NCBI RefSeq assembly: GCF_050611725.1
Contig: NZ_JBODJB010000001.1
Coordinates: 1,984,001 to 2,048,000 of the forward strand
Direction of reading: 5' to 3'
From: Ferruginibacter sp050611725
GTDB taxonomy: Bacteria; Bacteroidota; Bacteroidia; Chitinophagales; Chitinophagaceae
DNA: 64,000 nt
Both the position numbers and the translations under genes were made by a program. A model generated the notes under the pieces. That model saw only the letters and a list, made by a program, of their open reading frames with translations. It made no database searches and was not told the origin of the DNA. Positions within the stretch are counted from its first letter, which is position 1. Every line of letters begins with the position of its first letter. Shown here piece after piece: positions 1 through 7,278 of the stretch.

Positions 1-2
1 TA

Positions 3-107
3 GGAAATCTGAAACTGTATTATTGTGGTTATAATTTTTATAAAATTCATTCAAAGTATTTCAATCTCTTTCCAAAACTTATTAATCAACTGATACCTGA
101 TAAATAA
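3..107 (+). CDS. C-terminal end of an unidentified protein (5' end outside window)
   Basis: One frame is open from the window edge to a TAA at 105-107 and encodes about 34 residues, ending in FPKLINQLIPDK. A rho-independent terminator starts four bases after the stop, which is what a real gene end looks like. The residues are mixed aromatic and basic, as in the C-terminus of a soluble enzyme, but they are too few to name a family. The 5' part lies outside the window. Confidence 0.45.
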   Translation, partial: GNLKLYYCGYNFYKIHSKYFNLFPKLINQLIPDK

Positions 108-110
108 TTA

Positions 111-132
111 AAAAAAGTGCCGAAAGGCACTT
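111..132 (+). terminator. Rho-independent terminator
   Basis: The stem AAAAAAGTGCC / GGCACTTTTTT closes on a GAAA tetraloop and ends in a T run. It directly follows the stop of the partial gene at the window start. Confidence 0.8.
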
Positions 133-720
133 TTTTTATTAGTACTAATTGCTCCCGAAATTATCCGACTTGTATATTTTTAATTCACTGGATCATCTTG
201 TAGTATAAATAAACAGTCTTATTTAATTTGCTTCAAAACAAAACTTTTGGATCTTCTGTTGATTTACTTCACTGCAAATAACCGGAAGCATTGCATTCTC
301 CGTTTCAGTTCTGTCTATCCCGTAGGTAATTCATAAATTTCTATAAGCTAAAACAGATACGTAGTATCATCATTTGGTTTGTAATTTCCGCAATCAAAGG
401 TAATTATACGTTTATCTGCCTGGGGAAAGTGCATTCGATAATGCTACATTATTCCTAAAATTTGCCTTATAAAAGGCCTAAATGGTTAAAAGTATACTGT
501 ATTTAAAGTAAAATTTCAATAAACTGAGTATTTTTACGCATTTTGTTTAAATATTTTTATGAGTGAATTGTGTTGATTATCAATTAGTTATTGATCAATA
601 AACGTATTTTTCGTAAAAAATGCAGTAAATTCCACATCTTTTACGCAATATGGAGAGTACTTTCACGTTTTAGTATAGGAAATACCGAATGTATTTTCCG
701 AAACCCTGAAAAAGAAAAAA
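133..720. other. Long AT-rich spacer without a supported gene
   Basis: I see no credible coding frame in this stretch of about 590 bases on either strand. The word TTTTACGCA occurs near 532 and again near 636, about 100 bases apart. The spacer must carry the promoter of the secreted-protein gene at 721, but I could not place a convincing -33/-7 pair. Confidence 0.5.
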
Positions 721-1107
721 ATGAAAGCTTTAAAAACAACAATTGCCATCTTAGTTTTAACTATCGCTACTAATGCTTCTTTTGCACAGATCGATACCAG
801 AGATTTTCCAACAACTCATACTTGTCCAAAATCTAAAACTAAACAAGCTTCAATTAAAGTTTGTCCTTTGCAAATTGCAAACGGAATTGTTGTAGTAAAA
901 ATGAACAATCAACCACAAGGTGAATATACGGTTCAAATCGCCGATGAAAATGGTAACGTATTAATGACAAAAGCAGTTAATCATAATGTAACTGCAGCTT
1001 CTGAAACAGTAAACTTTGGTAAAAACTTGACCGGAGGTACTTATACAATCGAAGTTGTCACTCCAAACAAAGCAAAACAATCTGAAACAGTAATGTTGTT
1101 GATGTAA
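721..1107 (+). CDS. Small secreted protein with a T9SS-tail-like beta domain
   Basis: The 128-residue product starts with a clear signal peptide (about residues 1-22, cleavage after NASFAQ), so it is exported. After a short Cys-containing linker (Cys near 35 and 48), residues 50-128 look like a small beta-sandwich: paired hydrophobic strands, a GEYTVQIADENGNVL segment and a final GGTYTIEVVTPN strand. This resembles the layout of T9SS C-terminal sorting domains and related DUF3244-like proteins. I do not recognise a specific family or function. The next gene, 82 bases on, is also exported, so the two may be co-transcribed. Confidence 0.7.
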   Translation: MKALKTTIAILVLTIATNASFAQIDTRDFPTTHTCPKSKTKQASIKVCPLQIANGIVVVKMNNQPQGEYTVQIADENGNVLMTKAVNHNVTAASETVNFGKNLTGGTYTIEVVTPNKAKQSETVMLLM

Positions 1108-1189
1108 TCCTTTACATCAACAATATTCTTTCAGGCTCTCGTTCAACAATCATCATTTTACATAATTTTTCTTAAGGACATCAATCATC

Positions 1190-1594
1190 ATGTATTTAGT
1201 TAAAACCCTTTGCTTAGCACTTTTTACTGCCTTATTTTTTACTTCTTGTGAAAAAGGAGTAGCTGTTTCCACTGACGATCTTGTACAAGTTAAATTCATC
1301 AATGCTACCGGTAAATCTATTGCCAACGGCACAATTGAAGGTAATTACATTATTGGGTATTTAGAAGATGGAGCCGAAACAGGTTACATCAATTTCAAAA
1401 GTTTCGGAACTGATACCGGTATGCCTGATATGCCATTTACCGCTGAAGTAGGAGGATCTTACAGAGAAAGTAACTCTAAGTTTTATTTCTGCGGAACTGA
1501 AAAAAGTAAATTACTGCCAGGCAAATACACAATTGTTATCAGTACGGTAGAACTTCCGATAGGAGAGTACATGAATCTTCAATTCAAACATTAA
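1190..1594 (+). CDS. Small lipoprotein, function unknown
   Basis: The 134-residue product has a lipoprotein signal: a hydrophobic stretch at residues 4-17 followed by the lipobox FTSC (Cys20), so it should be lipid-anchored. Residues after the lipobox look like a small beta-rich domain with many Gly and Thr, including a GKYTIVIST strand near the end. No catalytic motif is visible. The gene follows the secreted-protein gene at 721 in the same direction and converges with mqnE, the two coding regions overlapping by four bases at their stops. Confidence 0.7.
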   Translation: MYLVKTLCLALFTALFFTSCEKGVAVSTDDLVQVKFINATGKSIANGTIEGNYIIGYLEDGAETGYINFKSFGTDTGMPDMPFTAEVGGSYRESNSKFYFCGTEKSKLLPGKYTIVISTVELPIGEYMNLQFKH

Positions 1595-2763
1595 TTTTGT
1601 AGCGACTCTACGGCTTCAGTTGCAAAATCTACATTACTATAGTCTTTAACAATATTGTATAAAGTATCTCTCTCAACCGGTCTGCGTTTTACCTGTTTAA
1701 TCAAGGTTACTAATTCTTCTGTACTCATTGCCGGTGTTTGTTCCTCGCTACCCGCCATGCTGTAAATTTTTGTAGAATCATCTATCGTTCCATCAATATC
1801 ATTTACGCCGAATGATAAACTCATTTGAGCATTTTCTCTTCCAAGCATTGGCCAGTAAGCTTTCAGGTGAGGGAAATTATCTAAATAAATTCTTGCAATT
1901 GAATACAATCGCATGTCTTCGGTGATCGTACTTTCGGCCACATAACTCATTTCATTATCATGATTTCTGAATTTCAACGGAATGAAAGTATTGAAGCCAT
2001 GTGTTTTATCCTGTAGTTCTCTCAATCTTTTCATATGATCGATTCTGTCTTCATATTTTTCAATGTGACCATACAACATTGTTGCATTGCTATGCATACC
2101 TAAGTTATGAGCAGTTTCATGAATTTTTAACCAGCCGTCGGCATTTACTTTATCTGCTGCAATTTGTTCTCTAATGGCTGGAGCAAAAATTTCTGCGCCG
2201 CCACCGGGCAAACTATCCAAACCTGCGGCATGTAATTGTTTCATGCCTTCTTCAATACTCAATTTTGCTTTTCTAAACATATAATCCAATTCAACAGCAG
2301 TAAATGCTTTTACATGTAGTGAAGGACGATGGGCTTTTATTTTTTGCATGAGTTCGATAAAATATTCCATATTCATTTTTGGATGAACACCACCAACAAT
2401 ATGTACTTCGGTAATTGGTTTATTATCGTAGCTCTTTACAATATCAAGCATTTGATCAATACTTAATTCCCAGCCTTCTTCTTTGTGTGCATACAATTTT
2501 GAGTAGGAACAAAATTTACAACTGAATACACAAACATTGGTTGGTTCAATGTGAAAATTTCTGTTGAAATAAGTGGTGTCACCATGCAATCTTTCTCTGA
2601 TAAAATTGGCTAGAGCGCCAACAAAAGGCAGAGAGCCTTTCTCAAAAAGTGTTATGCCTTCGGCATCGGTGATCCTTTCATTGTTCTTAACTTTTTGTGC
2701 TATTGTTTTCAGGGATAAGTCTGAAGTAGTATTGATCAACGTATCTATAGAAGCCTTCATCAC
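1591..2763 (-). CDS. mqnE: Aminofutalosine synthase MqnE (radical SAM)
   Basis: MqnE joins 3-[(1-carboxyvinyl)oxy]benzoate to the adenosyl group of SAM to give aminofutalosine, the radical-SAM step of the futalosine route to menaquinone. The 390-residue product has the family length and the radical-SAM cluster motif C-x3-C-x2-C at Cys78, Cys82 and Cys85 (CVFSCKFC). HIVGGVHP, LPGGGAEIF and the C-terminal SFGVNDIDGT follow. The related enzyme MqnC shares the fold, but PLKFRNHDNEMS and KAYWPMLGREN fit MqnE better. The gene diverges from an MFS permease gene across a 121-bp region that holds a good promoter and two palindromes. Other mqn genes are not in the window. Confidence 0.9.
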   Translation of the reverse strand: MMKASIDTLINTTSDLSLKTIAQKVKNNERITDAEGITLFEKGSLPFVGALANFIRERLHGDTTYFNRNFHIEPTNVCVFSCKFCSYSKLYAHKEEGWELSIDQMLDIVKSYDNKPITEVHIVGGVHPKMNMEYFIELMQKIKAHRPSLHVKAFTAVELDYMFRKAKLSIEEGMKQLHAAGLDSLPGGGAEIFAPAIREQIAADKVNADGWLKIHETAHNLGMHSNATMLYGHIEKYEDRIDHMKRLRELQDKTHGFNTFIPLKFRNHDNEMSYVAESTITEDMRLYSIARIYLDNFPHLKAYWPMLGRENAQMSLSFGVNDIDGTIDDSTKIYSMAGSEEQTPAMSTEELVTLIKQVKRRPVERDTLYNIVKDYSNVDFATEAVESLQN

Positions 2764-2774
2764 GAATATTTTTG

Positions 2775-2806
2775 CAAAGTTATGTAAGCGATGGTTAAAA
2801 CAAAAA
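2775..2806 (-). promoter_or_regulatory. Bacteroidota-type promoter of mqnE
   Basis: On the minus strand a -7 element TAACTTTG (2782-2775) lies 18 bases after a -33 element TTTTTG (2806-2801). This matches the TTTG/TAnnTTTG promoter form known from Bacteroides and Flavobacterium. Transcription should start only a few bases before the mqnE ATG, giving a very short leader. Confidence 0.6.
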
Positions 2807-2840
2807 CTATAGTTTTTGTAGATAAAACTGTCGTTTTTGT
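2800..2840. promoter_or_regulatory. Tandem palindromes, probable operator pair
   Basis: A perfect 20-bp palindrome (half-site ACAAAAACTA) occupies 2800-2819. A second copy of the form AAAAC-N4-GTTTT lies at 2824-2837. Their centres are 21 bp apart, two helical turns. The first overlaps the mqnE -33 element. This is what binding sites for a dimeric regulator look like; the regulator is unknown. Confidence 0.5.
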
Positions 2841-2884
2841 TAAATAAAAATGTTTATCTTCCAATTTAAATAAAAATTGATAGT

Positions 2885-4156
2885 ATGAATCTAAAGATGC
2901 GATTAACAGTAATGAGTTTCCTGCAGTTTTTTGTGTGGGGAATCTGGTTAATATCCCTTGGTGGTTACATGTTTGCAAACTTTAATAATCCTATTGACCC
3001 ATCTTTAGGTTCAAAAGTAGGAAACACATATGGTACGATGGGGTGGGCTTCGTTATTTATGCCTGCTTTAATGGGTATAATAGCAGATAAATATATACGG
3101 GCAGAAATTGTATTGGGGTTGTGTCATATACTTGCCGGTGCCGGGTTGTATTATACCAGTACAGTGACCAGTGCCGGCGATATGTATTGGGCTATTTTAT
3201 TGGTAAGTTGTTTTTATATGCCAACTATCGGGTTGAGTAATACCGTTTCTTATGTGTTGTTGAGTAAAAATAATTATGATGTACAAAAATCGTTTGCCCC
3301 TATTCGTGTTTGGGGAACGGTTGGTTTTATTGTTGCAGAGTGGGCTGTTGATCTGTTAGGGTGGACACAAAACAATACTCAATTTTATTTTGCTGCAGTT
3401 GCCAGTATTTGTACAGGTTTATATTGCTTCTCAATGCCAAGAATTGAGATCAGCAAATCCACAGAAGAAAAATCATTCATTACTCGGTTGGGGCTAGATG
3501 CATTTCAATTGTTTAAGAAACCGATCATGGCAAAGTTCTTTTTATTTGCAATGTTTCTTGGAGCGGCGCTACAAATTACCAATATGTTTGGCAATCCTTT
3601 TCTTTGGGATTTCGGAAAAAATCCTGCTTATGCAGATAGCTTTGCCGTAAAACATAGTAATATTCTGATCTCACTTTCGCAGATATCCGAAACCTTATTC
3701 ATTTTAGCTATACCGTTTTTCTTAAGACGTTTTGGTATAAAAATAGTGATGCTCATCAGCATGATCGCATGGGTGCTTAGGTTCGGTTTATTCGGTTTGG
3801 GTAATCCGGATCCGTCTTTTGGTTTATGGTTACTTGTACTTTCAATGATTGTTTATGGAATGGCATTTGATTTCTTCAATATATCCGGTTCGTTATTTGT
3901 TGACCGTGAGGCAAAACCCAGTATCCGTGCTAGTGCTCAAGGTCTTTTCATGTTAATGACGAATGGCCTTGGGGCAATTTTGGGAGGAATATTTGCAGGG
4001 AAAATAGTGGATCATTTTTCAGATGCTGCCGGTAATAAAGATTGGCCAAATATATGGTTTAGCTTTGCTGCATATGCTTTGGCGATTGCAGTTATGTTTC
4101 TTTTGACTTTTAAATATAAGCATGATCATAAGGCAGTAGAAAATATTAGTCATTAA
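2885..4156 (+). CDS. MFS transporter, nucleoside:H+ symporter (NupG/XapB) type
   Basis: The 423-residue product is hydrophobic throughout, with about twelve membrane segments and a central polar loop near residues 190-205. The N-terminus (MRLTVMSFLQFFVWGIWL) and the ASLFMPALMGIIADKY segment are typical of the nucleoside:proton symporter family of the major facilitator superfamily, which imports nucleosides across the inner membrane. In Bacteroidota many family members are of unproven substrate, so nucleoside transport is an inference. It stands alone in its direction, diverges from mqnE and ends at a strong shared terminator. Confidence 0.8.
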   Translation: MNLKMRLTVMSFLQFFVWGIWLISLGGYMFANFNNPIDPSLGSKVGNTYGTMGWASLFMPALMGIIADKYIRAEIVLGLCHILAGAGLYYTSTVTSAGDMYWAILLVSCFYMPTIGLSNTVSYVLLSKNNYDVQKSFAPIRVWGTVGFIVAEWAVDLLGWTQNNTQFYFAAVASICTGLYCFSMPRIEISKSTEEKSFITRLGLDAFQLFKKPIMAKFFLFAMFLGAALQITNMFGNPFLWDFGKNPAYADSFAVKHSNILISLSQISETLFILAIPFFLRRFGIKIVMLISMIAWVLRFGLFGLGNPDPSFGLWLLVLSMIVYGMAFDFFNISGSLFVDREAKPSIRASAQGLFMLMTNGLGAILGGIFAGKIVDHFSDAAGNKDWPNIWFSFAAYALAIAVMFLLTFKYKHDHKAVENISH

Positions 4157-4173
4157 CCTTGCTATAAAATATT

Positions 4174-4240
4174 TTAGCCGGGAATACGGTAAGACATAAA
4201 TCATTCAATAAAATGTCTTACCGTGTTTCCGGCTAATTTT
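4174..4240. terminator. Bidirectional terminator with a 24-bp stem
   Basis: Arms 4174-4197 and 4213-4236 pair over 24 positions with only two G-T wobbles and a 15-base loop. A T run follows on the plus strand and an A run precedes on the other side. It sits between the convergent MFS and cysM genes. Confidence 0.75.
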
Positions 4241-4266
4241 TTATATACTATTTATTTGAGATGTTG

Positions 4267-5148
4267 TTAATCAAAAAGATCAGAGGACAAATATCGATCT
4301 CCACGATCGCATATAATACATACGATCACTCCTGAATTAAGTGTTTTAGATAATTCCACAGCGGCATGAACAGCGCCACCACTGCTCATTCCGCTAAATA
4401 TGGCTTCTTCTTTAGCCAAACGTTTTGCCATGATACGGGCATCTTGTTCTCCCAATTCAATAATGCTGTCAATTTGTTTTCTGTCGAATATTTTTGGTAG
4501 ATAAGCTTCCTGCCATTTACGAATGCCTGGTATTCTTGAGCCTTCTGTTGGTTGGCATCCAATGATCTGAATACCCGGATTTTGTTCTTTTAAAAATCTT
4601 GATACACCCATGATGGTTCCGGTAGTACCCATCGATGATACAAAATGTGTGATGGTATTATGTGTGTCTCTCCAAATTTCAGGGCCGGTAGTACGGTAAT
4701 GCATATTCGCATTATCCGGATTGTCAAATTGATTCAACATTACATAGCCACCCTTAGCAACTTGTTCTTCTGCATAATCTCTGGAGCCTTCCATTGATTT
4801 TTGTTTTGGGGTAAGGGTAACTTTTGCACCAAATGCCTGCATCGTTAAGATCCTTTCCCTCGTTGCATCTTCAGGCATTACCAATTCGATATCAATTTTA
4901 AATAAGCTTGCAATCATTGCTAATGCAATGCCTGTATTGCCACTGGTTGCTTCAATTAATTTTGTACCTTCTTTTATTTCACCTCTGTCAATTGCACCTT
5001 TTATCATGCCGTAGGCTGCTCTGTCTTTTACACTGCCACCCGGATTATGCCCTTCTAATTTTGCAAAGATCCTTACGTTTTTATTCTCGATCACATGCTT
5101 TAATTCTACCATCGGTGTATTGCCTACCAGATCTAAAATACTTGCCAT
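4267..5148 (-). CDS. cysM: Cysteine synthase, CysM/CysK type
   Basis: A PLP enzyme that replaces the acetyl group of O-acetylserine with sulfide (CysM can also use thiosulfate) to make cysteine. From the chosen ATG the product has 293 residues. GGSVKDRAAYG holds the PLP lysine (Lys41); EATSGNTGIALA, MGTTGTIMG and the GMSSGG phosphate loop follow. Length and the EEAIFSGMSSGG tail fit CysM better than CysK. I chose the start at 5148 because an earlier in-frame ATG at 5169 overlaps a -7-like element. Upstream and downstream genes are unrelated, so it is probably monocistronic. Confidence 0.88.
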   Translation of the reverse strand: MASILDLVGNTPMVELKHVIENKNVRIFAKLEGHNPGGSVKDRAAYGMIKGAIDRGEIKEGTKLIEATSGNTGIALAMIASLFKIDIELVMPEDATRERILTMQAFGAKVTLTPKQKSMEGSRDYAEEQVAKGGYVMLNQFDNPDNANMHYRTTGPEIWRDTHNTITHFVSSMGTTGTIMGVSRFLKEQNPGIQIIGCQPTEGSRIPGIRKWQEAYLPKIFDRKQIDSIIELGEQDARIMAKRLAKEEAIFSGMSSGGAVHAAVELSKTLNSGVIVCIICDRGDRYLSSDLFD

Positions 5149-5166
5149 ATACTGCTGTTTGTATAT

Positions 5167-5201
5167 CAAAATTATGTGATAATAATAGAAAATCTTTCAA
5201 A
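5167..5201 (-). promoter_or_regulatory. Probable cysM promoter
   Basis: On the minus strand TAATTTTG (5174-5167) matches the TAnnTTTG -7 form, and TTTG (5201-5198) lies 23 bases upstream. Its position supports translation starting at 5148. Confidence 0.4.
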
Positions 5202-5255
5202 AAATGAGGGTTATTGGGTATTGCCGAACATAAATGTTTGAACGACTTTAGTTAT

Positions 5256-5960
5256 ATGGAAAACAGGGAAGGATCGTACCTTTTAAAATTTCAACAAAAC
5301 AACAAAATTGCATTGGTGCTCATACTGGTACCGGTATTGGGTGTTTTGCTTTTATTGTTGCCGTTAGTGCTGCTGAACATTAATTTGCCGGAGTGGGGGC
5401 TATTTGGCATTATAATGTTGGCTATCGTATTGGTGGTGATTTTTACAATATACCTGGTGGTGAAAAAAACAACAGTAGATTGTAATGTGTATTTGAGCGA
5501 AGAAGGGTTCGGTTATGAATTGCAGCAGTCGTCTTTTTTGTATTCCCGGAAAAAGTTTTTCAGCTCCTGGGAAAATATTTCAAATATTTCAGACAATATC
5601 GATACTAAAAACGACCTGATCTTTTATCAGGTAAGTTTCACTGATCCGAAATTTACGGCCACATTCAATTATAAGCAAGATCATGAAGCCGATATTCAAG
5701 CTTTTTGGAGCGACCTGATGCGATACAAAAATCAGTTTAATCTCGTGCACAAAAACGGTAAACAGATCAGTGATGTAGGGTTTTACGAAACCAGAACAGC
5801 GTGGTTATTAACACAAATTACTTATCTGTTGTTGTTAGGTGTATTTTTTGTAAAAGTTGTATATCCTTATGCCATCAGTTGGTGGCGTGTAATCAGTTTT
5901 ATTGCATTTGCACTTCTTTGGTTGGTCAATTACCACACAAATCGGTTACGAAAAAAATAA
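5256..5960 (+). CDS. Membrane protein of unknown function
   Basis: From the ATG at 5256 the product has 234 residues. Two membrane segments near the N-terminus (roughly 15-45 and 48-68) are followed by a soluble stretch of about 110 residues with alternating hydrophobic and polar residues. Two more membrane segments lie at about 178-198 and 203-222, and the tail is basic. The layout (two helices, a beta-rich cytosolic domain, two helices) resembles bacterial PH-domain or YcxB-like membrane proteins, but I cannot assign a family with confidence. A longer reading from a TTG at 5214 is possible. It converges with ispH. Confidence 0.6.
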   Translation: MENREGSYLLKFQQNNKIALVLILVPVLGVLLLLLPLVLLNINLPEWGLFGIIMLAIVLVVIFTIYLVVKKTTVDCNVYLSEEGFGYELQQSSFLYSRKKFFSSWENISNISDNIDTKNDLIFYQVSFTDPKFTATFNYKQDHEADIQAFWSDLMRYKNQFNLVHKNGKQISDVGFYETRTAWLLTQITYLLLLGVFFVKVVYPYAISWWRVISFIAFALLWLVNYHTNRLRKK

Positions 5961-5969
5961 AACAGTGAA

Positions 5970-7196
5970 TTATGAAAAGCTTTCAGTGATTGCTTCTATT
6001 TGTTTGGTTGTTTTAAAATAGGTAGTTAGTTTTTCTATCACACCTTCTACCAATGCATCAGGACAGCTTGCACCACTTGTGATGAGAATTTTTACGGGAT
6101 CTTTTTTAGGAAGAAAATCTGTTGTAGTTAATTCTTCTTTAGTATGATAATTATAATGTACGATTGTTGAATCCGAAATGATCTTATCTGCCGTATTGAT
6201 GAAGTAAGTTGGTAATTTATCTTCGCACAGTTCTACAAGGTGTGATGTATTGCTGCTGTTATAACCACCTACCACAATAGCAAGATCAGCTTCGGTTTGT
6301 AGCAAACCATACACCGCAGTTTGATTGTCGTTGGTTGCATAACAAAGAGTATCCCTTGTGTCGGCAAATCTTTCTTCAATGCTGGCAGTTGTTAAGCTAT
6401 ATGTTTTGATCATTACTTGTTTTAAAAAATCCGCAATGGCCTGTGTATCACTTGCAAGCATGGTAGTTTGGTTCACAACTCCAATTCTTTGAAGGTCTTT
6501 TGTTACATCAAATCCTTCAGAATATTTTCCATTGAATGTTGAATAAAATTCATTTGCTTTTTTTTCTCCGGTGATGAATTTACTCAATTCAATTGCTTCA
6601 TTCATGTCATTTACAACAACAGTAGGTGTGTGTGATGCTGCATGAGAAAAAGTAGCTCTTGTTTCTTCATGTGTAGGTTTGCCATGCACCACTACTGTAT
6701 AATTCTTTTGTGCTATCTGTTCACTTCTGTTCCATACTTTTTCTACAAACGGACAGGTGGTGTTATATTTTTCTGTAGGGATGCCGATCTTATTTAATTT
6801 TTCTTCAATAGCGAGTGTTGTACCGAATGCAGGGATGATCACTACGTCATCTTTGGTTAATGTTTCAAAAGGAACAAGCTGTTTGCCATATGTGTCTTGT
6901 AAAAATTGTACGCCTCTTTCTAGAAGATCCGCATTTACCTGCGGATTGTGGATCATCTCACTTAATAAAAAAATACGCTTACCCGGGTTCTCCTCAACTG
7001 TTCTGAAAGCAATATCAATTGCATTTTCAACCCCGTAACAGAATCCGAAATGTCTTGCAAGATAAATTTGTAGCGGCCCAAAATCAAGCAGCGTAGGAGA
7101 GAAGTCTTTCTTCATCTTATCCTCTTGCTTGCGTTTATTTTTTATTGCGGCAATTAATGGGCTTCTATATATGATCGGAACGTTAAACTGTTTCAT
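5970..7196 (-). CDS. ispH: 4-hydroxy-3-methylbut-2-enyl diphosphate reductase IspH
   Basis: IspH is the last enzyme of the methylerythritol phosphate route and reduces HMBPP to IPP and DMAPP with a [4Fe-4S] cluster. The three cluster cysteines are visible as Cys53 (GFCYGV), Cys148 (TTCPFV) and Cys285 (DTLCYATNDNQ); the HGKPTHEE segment lies near 171-178 and TSGASCPD near the C-terminus. At 408 residues it is about 90 longer than the E. coli enzyme. The extra length is an N-terminal region of about 40 residues and an insert near 200-235, a form I associate with Bacteroidota. A shorter start at residue 28 is possible. Confidence 0.93.
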   Translation of the reverse strand: MKQFNVPIIYRSPLIAAIKNKRKQEDKMKKDFSPTLLDFGPLQIYLARHFGFCYGVENAIDIAFRTVEENPGKRIFLLSEMIHNPQVNADLLERGVQFLQDTYGKQLVPFETLTKDDVVIIPAFGTTLAIEEKLNKIGIPTEKYNTTCPFVEKVWNRSEQIAQKNYTVVVHGKPTHEETRATFSHAASHTPTVVVNDMNEAIELSKFITGEKKANEFYSTFNGKYSEGFDVTKDLQRIGVVNQTTMLASDTQAIADFLKQVMIKTYSLTTASIEERFADTRDTLCYATNDNQTAVYGLLQTEADLAIVVGGYNSSNTSHLVELCEDKLPTYFINTADKIISDSTIVHYNYHTKEELTTTDFLPKKDPVKILITSGASCPDALVEGVIEKLTTYFKTTKQIEAITESFS

Positions 7197-7213
7197 TGTG
7201 TGCTATGCAACTG

Positions 7214-7221
7214 CAAAGATA
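7214..7221 (-). promoter_or_regulatory. Probable -7 element of ispH
   Basis: TATCTTTG on the minus strand, 17 bases before the ispH ATG, matches TAnnTTTG. The -33 region is only TTTTAA-like, so the call is moderate. Confidence 0.4.
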
Positions 7222-7278
7222 CAAATGTTGCACTAGTTTATTAAAAGGCGATTGCGGACTTATTTTTGTGAGTAAATG

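Noticed and set aside
133..720. Degenerate gene or small RNA in the first long spacer
   Set aside because: No frame, stem or promoter good enough to support either was found.
591..773. 60-residue frame upstream of and overlapping the first secreted-protein gene
   Set aside because: It overlaps a gene with a clear signal peptide, has an irregular basic and aromatic composition and no family resemblance.
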